64,000 nt of DNA from Heliocidaris tuberculata (GCA_025618425.1 CM046832.1:58470587-58534586), one strand, 5' to 3'; positions 42,151 to 52,268 are shown, numbered from the stretch's first letter. Notes: generated by a model not told the origin, from the sequence alone. A program made the numbers and translations.

Positions 42151-43450
42151 AAAGTAGCAGCAGCAGCAGTGCGTAGTAGAATTAGTATATAGTAGTCGCA
42201 GTAGTACAGTGGAACCTTGTTATAAAGAACACTGTTATAACAAACTCTCCTTATAACAAGGTAATTTTGCCGGTCACACTTCTTTGTATTCTTTTGTTTT
42301 TAGCCATGATATAGCAAGGTTTCGATATAAAGAGATAATTTCCTTGGTCCCAAGGAGTTTTTTATAACGAGGTTCCATTGTAGTAGCTAATAGTATATAT
42401 AGCTAGTAGTAGAAGTATTAGAAGTAAAATAGTAGCAGGACTAATAGTCAAAGGAGGATACAGAGAGGGTCACAATGCCCCCGACTCCCCGTTTAGTTTT
42501 TTGTTTGTTGTTGTTTTTTGCATGCTCGTCAGATATTTTTGTGAGTAAAAAAAAAATTAGCAGTTGCCTACATCTTTTGCAACCGTTTAATTATTGTGTA
42601 TTGTATTCTCTTGCAGTCGTAATGAGGTCATTCTTGGAGGTACTCAGTACCATTCTCCTGAAACAGCTGTAAACCCTGAAGACAGAGACGCCATTTTGAC
42701 TTCAACCGCCTCTTTCATGCCAAGTCTAAAGGTATAGTAGGATGGTACAAGATGTAGAGTGTTCCATGTATAGGGGATGGAGTAATGGGTCATCAGGCGC
42801 GCCGGAAGCGGTTTGGGATGGGGGCGGGGGCAAACATTCAAGGGGGCTCCCCTTTCAAGGGCTCATGTCTTCTCACCCCTAAAAAAAACACACACGCTTT
42901 CCCACCCTCTCACAACAATACAGACGCACGTACACACCTTTCAGAATATTTCGCTATTAAACACGTCTAATACAAAACCTCCACTACGTTAAAGTTAAAA
43001 GTTTGAATGCTTTATCTGTCTTCAGTGATCTCCATGAATACGAAAAATGAATACAAAGGCTTACAATTACGTAATAAAGCAATCAAGCTATTAATATACA
43101 CACGATTTTAAAAAAAGTGTAGTGAAATGCTCTTATGATGGATACGTTCTGCGACTAGAAGCCAATATCATTCTTTGAGGGTGTCAGTGTGTCTTATGAT
43201 GTAATACTTTATAATCTAAAGTAAATTAAAATATGTTTAATCAAGTAGGAATACCATACTGTTAAACTACATGTATGTAGGTACTAGTTACAAAGAGACA
43301 TGAAATTAAAAAGAAATGTTACATAATATTACATAGGTAATAACAGTTTTGATTAATATGATTGAGTGTAATGCCCTCTGGCTGCAAATACAAACGTGAT
43401 AGTGAATCGGCGCACTCTTCATAATAATTATAATAAAAATGTTAGTAATA

Positions 43451-43504
<54 letters not shown>

Positions 43505-44398
43505 TAAAATGCTAACATGCTGCATATCATGATGCATGCACCCTTTGGCACTTTCTTCTAGTCCTCTTTGTTTTTTAATCCTCCTAACTTCTGCACCCGA
43601 ACGAATTCTCTTCATGATTATGACCGGTTAGAATCCCATGCAAGCTGAGATGCTCTGCAAATATTAATAAAAAACGGCAGATAATACTACACTGCTAATA
43701 TAGGATAGAGATTTATCTAAACAAAAGACATGTAAAATTGAAATTTACCCTTACTTTATTCTAAAGCAAAAGCAGACTCCAAAGAATATAATGATCTCGT
43801 TCTCTAAACTCTTTAAATTTCGAATATTCTCTCAGCCGATGGCTTATACTTCTGAATCTGAATCCCATGCAATCATGCATTTGTGGTATATTGATATGAA
43901 AAGGACACATAGTTTTTATTCTTCCTAGCCGATGAAAAAAGGGGAACTCTCTCGTGGTTATAAGGACCCACCTATGCCCAGGGAGCGCCATCTCTAAATG
44001 ATTTCCTTTGAAAATACCCATACTAATGTTGTCCTTTACCAATATCAAAGAAATGATGCTTCATCAATACACCTCTTATCAATAATAAGCAAATAAAAAG
44101 TTAAAGATTCATTAATTGGCATAACATCGTAAAGAGTGGTTCTAAATAAAAGAGGAGACTTACCTGAATAACACAAAATCTTGGAGAAAATGTACATGCT
44201 GCGAACAGAAGAACGCGTCCAAATGTATGCCTGTACTTTCCCACGATATGCGCGTATCGCGTTATTATCAAATTTTCCATTGATAATAGGGCGTGTGGAA
44301 TGTTTAGGAAATTTAATTCCTGTATACTCTTCTTTTATTTGAATGGAATAACATTTGCGATGTGATTCAATTCAGGTTTTATTTTTGTTTATTTTATT

Positions 44399-44433
<35 letters not shown>

Positions 44434-46318
44434 TTTTTTTTTGGGGGGGGGGCTTTTTGGGGGGTGAAAATGCATTTTGCCCCCACCTTTTCGTTTGGGG
44501 GGCGACCGCCCTCCCCCCCCCCCCCCCACTTCCGGCGCCTATGTGGGTCATTCCTGGTGGGATATATAGGACGAAACCATGATTAACTGTATTGAGGACA
44601 GAGACGCCATTTTGTCTTGGCCTGCCTTCTTCATGCCAAGTGAAAAAAAAATTAGGCTCTCAGAATTCTGCTGACAGCTAATATGTAGCAGGAAGGTTAT
44701 TTAGGAGTTGCAAAAACAAGGTTAAAAACTGATAGTAAAGCTGCCATGTTGAAGTGTATCGTGCGTCCTTTGTGCCAAGACAGTTGACATGAAAGGGAAG
44801 GAGAACTGGGAATCATCCCAAATGATCGCTGTTACCTGTAGTTTTCACAAATGTAGCATATTGAATAAAAAGATTATTTCCAGTTATAGACGACGTAATT
44901 GCCCCCAAAATGGACATAAGTACAAACCAAAAATGTGACCCATTATTTTGGAGTAAAAAAAAAAACAAACACACCAAAAATTGAATGAACTATTGGTTTG
45001 ATGGTCACAGATTTCTTGCATCGCACCCCCCCCCCTCCCGGCCAGAGACTTGAGCCGCCACTGCATATTATTGTCTCCTGATTTGTATGCATAGCATCTG
45101 CTTTATCATTTTCTCTGTTCCTTCTCCAAAAGCAAGCGAAGTTCAAGCGTGACTGGGTAGGATTGCGTCCCAATAGATCGACTGGATTACGTTTAGAGAA
45201 AGAAACAATCACAAGTGGATCAAAGCAATTACATGTAAGTATACCAACTCATGTTGGATAATAGAGTCATTTAACCAAGTTTTTACGAAAAAGGAAGGCA
45301 TTTAACATGTGCCCTTTGTTACTGAATAACATTAAAGTATTACATTTCAGTTTATGAAAATCACTGAGAAAATTGTTGGCAGGTATTCACTGAGGGAGGG
45401 GTACTTTTAACCTATTTTTTTTTTAAAGTGCTTCAATATCAAATATTGTTCAGAATGGAATTTTTAACACACCTGCCAAATTTGGTGCTTTTAGACAAAA
45501 TTGCACAATTTTCAAGCTATGCCGCCCTGCTATATACCGAATGTTTGTTAAGCCCATCGCACACTAGACGATCAACTGCGATCCGATTTTGAAAATAAAT
45601 CGAAATAGCATTGAATATGAACATTTTAACAAATAACTTCTTCCTGATTCAGGTTCTGAACAATAATATTAATACTAAATATAAGAATTTGGGGCGTTGT
45701 CAGCCTTCTACCTGGAACAAGGGCCAAATCAGTTTTCAAATCGTAGACAATCGTAGGACTGCTCTGACGTCACTACGATTCGAAGCCGATTTAGCCTTCC
45801 TTCGACTAGAAGGCTCGCAATAGGCCGTAATTTCGATTTTACTATCTATAGGCTACCACTGTTAAGAATCTTAGTGAAAATTTTCTTATGTGTTTAAATG
45901 TTTTTATCAAATGCTATTACACTTTCTTCCAAAATGGGATCGCAGACCGATCGTATAGTGGCTATATTCCAGAGGTTTATGATTTCATCTCAAAGTTCTT
46001 ATACCAGCTTACCAGGTGGTTTATTGACCTAGAAAAACAAGTTTTTTGTTTAGTGTGAACATGTAAAAGGCCATCTAAAATTAGGAGCTTCAGTTTGAAT
46101 AAGCAAACTTTCGAAATAATGAATCTATAGAAGAACGAGTTGATTTCTTATGGATCACCACTCCTTATATTATACATTCTCTTTCACAGGTCATTCATAA
46201 TTATGGGCACAGTGGTCAGGGCATCACTCTGCACTGGGGTTGCGCAATGGAAGCTGCAAAGATGGCCGCCCAGGCCATGAATAAAACCTTCAAAATGACA
46301 ACGACATCCAGACTCTAA
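30668..46318 (+). CDS. DAO: D-amino-acid oxidase-type flavoenzyme, complete, ten exons
   Basis: Exons 30668-30891, 35468-35585, 36553-36635, 37364-37429, 38680-38734, 39465-39566, 41654-41736, 42617-42731, 45133-45234 and 46190-46318 join in frame to 1077 nt (358 aa). The product is a peroxisomal FAD enzyme that oxidises D-amino acids to keto acids, ammonia and hydrogen peroxide. Seen in it: [12 protein letters not shown] (FAD Rossmann motif, residues 13-24), [27 protein letters not shown], a lid ending [38 protein letters not shown], and SRL at the very end, a peroxisomal PTS1. The lid length and HWGCA wording fit DAO better than D-aspartate oxidase, which has a shorter lid. Length is near the usual 340-350. 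A paralog starts at 63812. Substrate preference is not provable from sequence. Confidence 0.9.
30985..31085 (+). mobile_element. short non-LTR reverse transcriptase remnant
   Basis: In one frame the stretch reads [18 protein letters not shown], the reverse transcriptase palm motif and following strand. It overlaps the end of the frame that continues from exon 1 past its donor, which is therefore intron. Only about 30 codons are recognisable. Confidence 0.45.
31478..31749. mobile_element. hAT-type MITE, family A, copy 2 (inverted)
   Basis: Ends CAGGGGCGGCGCCAGGG and (reverse complement) CAGGGGCGGCGCTACAGG, flanked by the perfect duplication TATATATT (31470-31477, 31750-31757). Inverted relative to copies 1 and 3. 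In DAO intron 1. Confidence 0.88.
32175..32775. repeat. minisatellite of about 160-bp units with X-box palindromes
   Basis: Anchors tcttgcgcatcgaactac at 32251, 32417 and 32576 give periods of 166 and 159, and a fourth shorter unit begins near 32698. Units contain gcacacacatt, gagatgtgcaagacata and GTTGCCATGGTAAC. A leader ccccgccaaacgaagtttga seen in many marine invertebrate repeats precedes them. No credible gene. Confidence 0.88.
33681..33947. mobile_element. hAT-type MITE, family A, copy 3
   Basis: Ends CAGGGGCGGCGCTGCAGG and (reverse complement) CAGGGGCGGCGCCAGGG; perfect duplication GGTATACG at 33673-33680 and 33948-33955. Nearly identical to copy 1 in the same orientation. Confidence 0.9.
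34385..34580 (+). mobile_element. degraded non-LTR reverse transcriptase fragment
   Basis: Reads [18 protein letters not shown], a stop or frameshift, then [20 protein letters not shown] and [13 protein letters not shown]. This is the order LN-x-xKT, isolation loop and LGVxID found after the YADD motif in CR1/jockey-type elements. It may be the continuation of the remnant at 30985. Broken by stops. Confidence 0.5.
35468..35585 (+). CDS. DAO: DAO exon 2
   Basis: Acceptor tctttcag, donor gtattc. It completes Arg and encodes [20 protein letters not shown] then [14 protein letters not shown], matching the helix and GVxLVSGYxxF segment of DAO/DDO. Confidence 0.88.
35811..36463. mobile_element. 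foldback element related to the 15.4-16.0 kb repeat
   Basis: Left end GGGCCCTGTTTCATAAAACT then TGTTATCAATAA; the inverted right end is near 36425-36453 (AACAAGTTTTATGACACAGG). The left 100 bp match 15612-15720, including gcaaatttgtc in inverse. In DAO intron 2. Confidence 0.55.
36553..36635 (+). CDS. DAO: DAO exon 3
   Basis: Acceptor cgaaag, donor gtgaga. Encodes [20 protein letters not shown] then ETMFPGV, matching the PxWxDxVLGFRKMT segment of the family. Confidence 0.88.
36721..36780. repeat. (TA)n microsatellite
   Basis: About 25 TA units with two GT interruptions, followed by AT-rich (AAAT)n sequence. Confidence 0.9.
37364..37429 (+). CDS. DAO: DAO exon 4
   Basis: Acceptor aaacag, donor gtaagg. 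Encodes [20 protein letters not shown], matching the GxxFTSxxxxxxxYLPWL segment (substrate-side strand and helix). Confidence 0.88.
37471..37726. mobile_element. probable hAT-type MITE with CAGTGGCGTA end
   Basis: Left CAGTGGCGTACATAGCTATG, right (reverse complement) CAGCGTGGCGTAGGTCGAG. Flanks CACTGTGC and CACTGTAT agree at six of eight bases. A C19 run lies inside. In DAO intron 4. Confidence 0.55.
38187..38645. mobile_element. inverted-repeat element enclosing a tRNA-like gene
   Basis: Left arm about 38187-38310 and right arm about 38527-38645 are inverse copies (gtaagaaatgaaaatcagag against ctctcattttcatttct; ctgtcctccctttttggaat against aaaaagggaggacagctc). Between them lie the tRNA-like sequence and two copies of atttcggcgacaccag. 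The right arm ends 35 bp before DAO exon 5. Confidence 0.7.
38296..38367 (-). tRNA. tRNA-Arg(TCT)-like gene
   Basis: On the minus strand the acceptor arms GTCTCCG and CGGAGAC pair fully. The A-box TGGTCTAGTGG and B-box GGTTCGATTCC are canonical. The anticodon loop GTTCTAA gives anticodon TCT with four of five stem pairs, and the T stem has one mismatch. A T7 pol-III terminator follows directly. Mismatches and its place inside an inverted-repeat element suggest a tRNA-derived copy, but a working gene is possible. Confidence 0.6.
38680..38734 (+). CDS. DAO: DAO exon 5
   Basis: Acceptor ataacag, donor gtaata. Encodes [18 protein letters not shown], matching the GGxxxxRKVESLxE segment. It lies just 3' of a tRNA-containing inverted-repeat element. 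Confidence 0.85.
39465..39566 (+). CDS. DAO: DAO exon 6: second FAD segment
   Basis: Acceptor attttag, donor gtgaga. Encodes [20 protein letters not shown] then [14 protein letters not shown]. The VVNCSGLG strand-turn and the PxRxQ stretch are diagnostic for DAO/DDO; the usual RGQ reads RAQ here. Confidence 0.92.
39745..41295 (+). mobile_element. degraded CR1/jockey-type LINE, 3' part
   Basis: In several frames it reads [11 protein letters not shown] (39860), [56 protein letters not shown] and [17 protein letters not shown], the usual order at the C-terminus of such reverse transcriptases. Stops and frameshifts break it. The 3' end carries aatctgaaatctgaaatctg, a terminal microsatellite as in CR1/L2-type elements. 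In DAO intron 6. Confidence 0.75.
41305..41395. repeat. two-copy tandem repeat
   Basis: The segment tttaaagcttattnattttt with tttagggagtgtaagtt occurs twice, about 54 bp apart. Confidence 0.75.
41654..41736 (+). CDS. DAO: DAO exon 7: active-site lid
   Basis: Acceptor ttaccag, donor gtaaga. Encodes [20 protein letters not shown] then YRFYIIP. Eighteen residues separate the Trp from YIIP, as in vertebrate DAO. D-aspartate oxidase has about 12. The last Tyr fits the substrate-carboxylate tyrosine of DAO. Confidence 0.9.
41829..42204. repeat. (AGT)n microsatellite with strand switch
   Basis: Long imperfect AGT/AGC tracts; at about 42055-42085 the orientation flips to ACT units and back, so the tract can form a hairpin. 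In DAO intron 7. Confidence 0.92.
42207..42380. mobile_element. pogo/mariner-like MITE
   Basis: Ends CAGTGGAACCTTGTTATAAA and (reverse complement) CAATGGAACCTCGTTATAAA, flanked by TA on both sides. Inserted at the edge of the AGT microsatellite. Confidence 0.8.
42617..42731 (+). CDS. DAO: DAO exon 8
   Basis: Acceptor ctcttgcag, donor gtatag. Encodes [20 protein letters not shown] then [18 protein letters not shown], with the conserved V-x-LGG motif. A decayed tandem copy follows downstream. Confidence 0.9.
42794..44543. mobile_element. 1.75-kb hAT-type non-autonomous element
   Basis: Ends CAGGCGCGCCGGAAG and (reverse complement) CATAGGCGCCGGAAG, flanked by the perfect 8-bp duplication TGGGTCAT at 42786-42793 and 44544-44551. 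The interior is AT-rich, with a (TAA)n tract and a (TTTA)n/G run near the right end and no transposase frame. It interrupts a tandem copy of DAO exon 8. Confidence 0.85.
43447..43503. repeat. (TAA)n microsatellite
   Basis: About 18 TAA units inside the hAT element. Confidence 0.92.
44544..44643 (+). pseudogene. decayed tandem copy of DAO exon 8
   Basis: It reads gtcattcctggtggga... where exon 8 has gtcattcttggaggta, and later gaggacagagacgccatttt where exon 8 has gaagacagagacgccatttt; the end is ttcatgccaagt in both. In frame it starts [11 protein letters not shown] and hits a stop. If the hAT element is removed, the copy begins only about 50 bp after exon 8 at 42779-42793, so it was a tandem duplication before the insertion. 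Confidence 0.75.
45133..45234 (+). CDS. DAO: DAO exon 9: VGLRP motif
   Basis: Acceptor ccaaaag, donor gtaagt. Encodes [20 protein letters not shown] then [14 protein letters not shown]. VGLRPxR carries the arginine that binds the substrate carboxylate in the family. Confidence 0.9.
45551..45963. mobile_element. probable MITE with GCACACTAGACGATC ends
   Basis: Left GCACACTAGACGATCAACTG, right (reverse complement) CCACTATACGATCGGTCTGC. The interior has further cgatcg/ctacgattcg motifs in both orientations. No frame. In DAO intron 9. Confidence 0.5.
46190..46318 (+). CDS. DAO: DAO exon 10: C-terminus with PTS1
   Basis: Acceptor tttcacag. Encodes [20 protein letters not shown] then [12 protein letters not shown] and ends in TTTSRL and TAA. 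The YGHxGxGxTxHWG motif is the family's FAD pyrophosphate turn; SRL is a peroxisomal import signal. Confidence 0.93.
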   Translation, partial: VIHNYGHSGQGITLHWGCAMEAAKMAAQAMNKTFKMTTTSRL

Positions 46319-46489
46319 GCGCTAGTTCATGCATTTTAGCCTAGTCACACCGACGGGACCAATACCAGACCGACAACAGACGAAACAAAATATTACATTA
46401 CCCCCGAATGGCCAACAATAGGTCGCTATCCAGTGAGTTCGGAGTCGGTGTGGCGGTGTGAATGAGGCATATTAGGGAGAGGAATCCCG

Positions 46490-47091
46490 TTAAAGGAGAA
46501 TGAAACCTTGGGGAAAAATCATTTTAATGAAAAGAGAGGATAGAGAGAAGCAATTTAAAAAAAGTTCCATCAAAATCGGTTAAGAAATGAGAAAGTTATG
46601 AAAGTTTGAAAAGTCTCAATTTACTTTCTATGGCGATCCTCAAATTGGCAATGTTGCTTCAAAATGACAGGTGTAGTAGGACCTATGAGTAGGACAACTC
46701 TCCATATGTTTTGTACACAAAATTTCATATTTTCCCCATTATCTCTCAAGGTGCAGCTTGTCTCCTTCTCAGCTCAAGATATATCGTGGAGAAATGTATT
46801 TGACACAACATATGTTGAGTTCACAAAAAGACAAGCATCATTTTTAGAGATAATGGAAAAAATGTGAAATTTTGTGTAGAAAACACATGGAGAGTTGTCC
46901 TACTCTACCTGTCACTTTGAAGCAACATTGCCAATTTGAGGATTGCCATAGAAAATAAATTGAGCCTTTTCAAACTTTCATAACTTTCTCATTTCTTAAC
47001 CGATTTTGATGGAACTTTTTAAAAATTACTTCTCTCTATCCTCTCTTTTCATTAAAAAATGATTTTTCCCCAGGGTTTCATTTTCCTTTAA
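46490..47091. mobile_element. TTAA-flanked foldback MITE, second family
   Basis: TTAAAGGAGAATGAAACCTT at the left and (reverse complement) TTAAAGGAAAATGAAACCCT at the right. The arms match over about 280 bp each (tcctcaaattggcaatgttg against its inverse). It follows the DAO stop codon by 172 bp and may be carried in the 3' UTR. Confidence 0.8.
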
Positions 47092-47735
47092 GCGTATAAT
47101 CGAAGTCATTTCATTTTAATCATCTAGTGGACTGACTCTTAACCTGTGGGTCGTGACTCGTGAGCCCCGTGTGGATATAATTTGTGGTTTTAGGGGGTAG
47201 CCTAATGCAGCGTTTTTCAACCGGGTGCCGCGAGAGAAAAGGTAGTTATGTTAAAAATATAAACCACTCTCTCAGCGAGGTGCCCGAATACGCACTGTCG
47301 GTACATTTTCATAACAAAAAATGTCAAACTTTAGAAACTGGAAAGTTGATATTCGAATAAAAGGCGTCATCAGCCCCCCCCCCCCCCCCCTCGCGAAAGT
47401 GTGCCCGTATGCCTATATGTAAAACATTTACCAATGTGGGTTGGTTAGTAAGTCCTAAGCTCGATAGGAGTTGTCTGTACATGATGTAACTTGACGAATG
47501 AAAAACGAATCTACATGTAATTGGGGTGACGCGAGACATTTTGGTTTCTTAAAAGGGTGTCATGACTTTAAAAAGGTTGAAAAATGGAAATCTGATTCCA
47601 AACAAATTGTCAGATCTTTACATTTAGTTTTGTCTCAACCTACAGTTTAAGAGGAACTGTTTAAAGTTGTTGAATTGTTTATCATGGGTTGTTTGGAAGC
47701 TTATATGAAATTACTGATAATTTTATCCAATAAAC

Positions 47736-48179
47736 ATGCATGTTTCCTTTTTATCCAATATTGATATTTTCACCTGTAACATATCTTCCTCAGGCATTTT
47801 TACGTTTGATATTTCTACCTCTGACATTTCTCCCTGTAACATTTTGGAATATCAAGGTAATCATTCAAAACAAACGTCCGGTAATTGCAGTTATCTCCTT
47901 ACTGGTGTAATTTGTGGTTTATTTGTATTTTTGCATTTTTCTCCCAGTGCGTTTATGAAACGCCCTCGGAAAACGATCAGAAGCAAACTTCTCTTTCAGC
48001 AGAATAAACGAAGACTGAAATATGCCAGAGTCTTTCCATTATATTTTTCAGCAGTGGAAGATAGATTATGCTCTATTGAAGCTTGGTCATTCTCTACTCA
48101 GACAAGAATTTCATTACAAGAAATAATAATCGAAAGAGAGAAAAAAATACAGGAAAACCTTTTAAAGTTGATACTTTGA
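47736..48179 (+). other. open frame of 147 codons, unrecognised
   Basis: The N-terminal part repeats a short unit (CNI, SSSGIFTFDIS, TSDIS, CNI) and one hydrophobic stretch of about 20 residues follows. No homology is apparent and the start context is weak. I list it only because it is the longest unexplained frame between the two oxidase genes. Confidence 0.15.
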
Positions 48180-48665
48180 AAAGGTTTATATAATTTCATT
48201 GATCAATACCAGTAATGCCCCTTCAACAGTGACTTATGCACAGTTCGTCATATCCTCATTCATTGTCCATTCTTTACTTGTAAAAGAGGCCTACTTGTGT
48301 TTATCCTGGCACCTACCATCATTAGAACAAGATCGTGGACAAGAGGAGGCCTCTTTATGTGCTAATTAGATTAGACAATATAACTAGTCTATATAAGCTC
48401 TTTATCAGATTGCTGAATCCGAATAAAAAAAACAGACAAAAAATCTTGAATATCATTTTCCCCATGTGTAACTTCTAATTATCGTTGATTCTATTGATCT
48501 ATTTGATCTATGTACTGATAATTGATGTATCGGTGACTGTATGGTTTGAATCTGCAGGATGTATTTTCAAAGGGTTTCATCTATTTTGACATCATTAACG
48601 TTTGTATCCCGTACACCGTAAATAGAATGAAGGAAATTCACTTTTATTTTGGGGTCTACGCTATA

Positions 48666-49699
48666 CAGCATGCGTATAAAAAATTATACCCAAATTTGAT
48701 AGCTTCTGATTTAAAAGTTACAACTAATTTGACAATGAAATTTATTTCAAGGTGCAGAGTCACTTGTTTCCTGTCCACTGATACCTCATTCATGACTTTT
48801 CTGCCACTAATGTCTGAGCACCAGGGTTGTAAAAAAAGTGTCGTCAAAATCTCCTTGTACCAAGTTTGGGCTGATGCAACGAATGTGGGTCAAGGTATAA
48901 GGATGTGTTACTCTAGCGTACTTCCTTTTAAAAAGTTGAATTCCCTTTCGTGCTTCAATGCTTTATTGTTTCAAGTGATTCATTGAATCTAAGCTTTCAC
49001 ACGACCTTGTGATATGATAATCTTAATTTATCTTAACAGGAATAACAGCCTTCTAACGTTTTGTCTCCTGATTACTAAAAATCTCTCTGCTCATTTGCAT
49101 CGTTTCACCTGAATAAGGTGCAGAAGGTGATTTTTCTCGAATAGCACATGAACTCAGGTTTACTGGCTTTAAACATTGAAAACATAAAAGGAAGCATGTG
49201 CTGAGAATTGCCAAAGTTATTGATAGTAGAATTTCATGAAAAAGATAAAGCTTCTCAAATAAATTGTGTTCATTTTGAACGACTCAATAAAAAGGCTTGC
49301 CTTATTGGATGAAGCCAAAATTGTGTAATCATGGCAAAGAAAATATAAATTTTGCTTGTGATAAGCATTTTCTTCAGTTTGTGTTGACATTATCACCTTT
49401 TTCTATTCAAATACACAAAATTAATTGAAATAACTCACTAATTATTGTTTTCAAAGTGAAATTACAAATGCATTATTGCTTTTGACCCACATTCATTGCT
49501 TTAGCCCAAACTTGGTAAAAGAGGATTTTTGACAATACTTTTTGAAAGTATTGTCAAAAGTATCGTCCGTGCATGGCATGAATAATGTATCATTAGACAG
49601 ATATAAGTTGCTCTTTACTATAAAACACATCTTAAGCTCATAGAGATTATAATTAATTAGAAGCCACCGAAATTGGGTACTTTTTTTCGATACGCACTG
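48666..49699. mobile_element. Tc1/mariner-like element with long inverted arms, copy 1
   Basis: Terminal CAGCATGCGTATAAAAAATT and (reverse complement) CAGTGCGTATCGAAAAAAAG, flanked by TA. Arms of about 210-230 bp are imperfect inverse copies (ctgagcaccagggttgt, ctccttgtaccaagtttggg). The interior matches copy 2 at 57492 in the opposite orientation. No transposase frame. Confidence 0.8.
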
Positions 49700-50289
49700 T
49701 ATATCTTCTTTTGTTTTATACTAACTATCAGACAGTCCTATTTTGTACGATTTATACTGGAATGCAAAGTTGTCGTTTTGCAACAACCTTTTTTGCATGG
49801 AGACAAATGATTTCTTTACTTTGGTATGACAAAATTAAATGGAAATATGGTAATTTTATATGTTCGCATAACTCTATAATCTATTAAATGGACGTGTATG
49901 ATAATGCTTTGGTTTTTATGATTACTAATGCGTTAGTGTGAACATTCGAGGATAATTTTCATGAAAAAGTGACAAGTGTGCATGAATTATACTGACTGAT
50001 GGCCGTGCATAATAATCCATCATGGTCTTGCAGTATTTTACCCGATAAACATACATATACATAACTTTTATATATAATCATGGTAATATAAGAATGATAA
50101 TATTACGCTTTAAGACATGTTGGGTAAAATTTTAGGCAATATTTGGTGCTTTTTACCCAATATTGGGTAAAATTTTACCCTACACTTTGGGAATGTGAAT
50201 ACTTATAGCGCTCATATTCACCACACCAGATGGACAAGATGCTCTAATATTATACCAGTTACGGAGGGAGAGTGTCAAATGCAGAGCAA

Positions 50290-50376
50290 TGTCTTTGCAA
50301 AGGACAAGTTATTTTAGCTTCGAACCCATGACCTTCACATCTCAAGTAAAGGGTTTAAACCACTATACCAGGACAC
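50290..50376 (-). ncRNA. degenerate tRNA-like sequence
   Basis: On the minus strand GTGTCCTGGTATAGTGGTTT resembles an A-box region and GGGTTCGAAGC a B-box. The acceptor stem does not close, so this is probably a tRNA-derived fragment or SINE remnant. Confidence 0.3.
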
Positions 50377-50559
50377 CTTCGCATGAATCATTCTGGCTTG
50401 GCAGACATGGTTTAAAACGAAGGAGATAATATGATATAAATCGTTTGGCTTCATTAATGAAATCTTCTACATGTATAACTATACCATGGACCTATTACGA
50501 ATGGAACGACAATTCGCGTTGAATCGATATATTCATATAATGCTAAGAATGATGCTAGG

Positions 50560-52055
50560 TCATGACTGGCATATCATTAAGCATTTCTCTTTTGTGTAAT
50601 ATATAAAAGGAAAAAAAATTAGGAGAGTATTGGAATGTAAATGAGACAATGTTTAAATCGAATTTAAATGCTTTTTTTTCTTTTTTCATGGTTGTTTTCT
50701 TGTTTAAGATGATTTTTATGGTGACTTTTATATCAATGAATTTCACTAGAATATGCCGCCCAACAAGCTATGCCAGTCACTCTTCTTCACAAAACTGTAA
50801 GCATAAATGGCCTTGTTATTATAGCACTTTAAATGATTTTAATGAGCTATAAATTTTTTTCTATATACCAGTAGGCTACTATGGTTTAATTCAGGGCCTC
50901 AAAACTGTTGTCATACAAAATTGATGGCAAAGGTATTATAACAAGAACACACCCCTTTACAAGCTCTATCGGTAAGGTATTCAAATTGTATATATACAAA
51001 GCTGTCAAGGCATGACATGCCCTCTTTTGTGCTGGAGGAGAGTACTGGTATCTAGGGAGACAACTGTTATCCGTAATTCAGTTCAATGCATTTTAAAATC
51101 TGTTTCCATGCCACGCCTTTTAGTTGTACGCCATCGTAACAGTTATTTATTTTGTATCTATTATAACGTCAGGAGAAGCAATACACTTATTAGCATACTG
51201 GAAATGCGTATTTAATTATGCACCTAATATCATTGTTGTCTCAATGGAAAATCTATTTGGCAGTTCTAAAAAAAAAGAAAAAAATCTTGTTCTATACGCA
51301 TGGAAATTCCAAGAGTCTGCAGTTTCTGTTGCTAGGCTGTTGATTAAGTGAAATGTATCACTCTTTAATAAGAAAAGAAAGGACATAGTTTCAGAGAGTA
51401 TGTGAATGTAAATGGGATACACATGTAACTCTTATTCTAAATCAAATTTAATCGCATTCTTCAGGGTAGTTGCCAAGTCATATTCTCTTATGTTTTGGAA
51501 GTATTTGAGTTCAGAACCACATGCGTCTCAAGAATGTTATCTTTTTGTTTATCTGTGACATTCAATATACTTGGAACACAATCCCATTCATTTGTAAAAT
51601 TGAAATTCCAATTGCTTTAAAAAGCCTCTAAGGTATAGGTTATCAAGCATTTCTCTTCTGTGTGACTAAGAAGAATGAAAGGAAAGATAGTGATAAAGGG
51701 AGCATAGTAGAAGGTTATGTGGATAATTCTTATCCTAAATTCAAATTTAAATACATTGGTTGTTGTCAGGTCTACTTACCAGTTGCATGTTTTTCATGGT
51801 GGTATTTACTTCGAATCTATTATTTATGTTAAGCTTTTTTATGGAAAGATATACTGGTTACAGATGTCCCCTTTTTATATGTTGAACATTGAAACGCAAT
51901 TTATTCCTGAATACTTAATTAAGTTGTGATCAATAGATTCAAGTGATCAATAGATTCAGAGCTCTCAAAGATTGTCGTACATGGCATGTTGTTATAGTTG
52001 CATGAAAGCATTTATTTTGTATATTCTGTAAGTTAGGCTATTATAGCACTTTCAA
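50560..52055. repeat. diverged tandem repeat with a unit of roughly 0.3-1.1 kb
   Basis: Shared pieces in the same order include agcatttctctt(t/c)tgtgt at 50580 and 51650, a gtaaatg(a/g)ga or gtggata then tctaaat(c)aaattta series at 50638, 51409 and 51713, and attatagcactttnaatga at 50817 and 52037. Two copies of gtgatcaatagattcaa lie at 51926-51958. Confidence 0.45.
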
Positions 52056-52268
52056 TGAGGAGAGGGTACATAATAGGTTTATTTTCGGGAATGTTACTGT
52101 TGAATAGAAATTTTGATAGTGGGAGGGGTGGGGAGGGGGAACTGCAATACTGCATGCCTTATCAGTTTCTTTCCCAGATGACGGGGTTTCGTTCTTGCCT
52201 TTCGTGGGGTCCTTTAAGGTGGGGGATTGGCTCTGGGACTGGGTTAATTTTTTTTAATGGGTTAGGTT

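Noticed and set aside
44355..44586. Plus-strand frames of 74-75 codons over TTTA and G/C runs
   Set aside because: Low-complexity interior of the hAT element.
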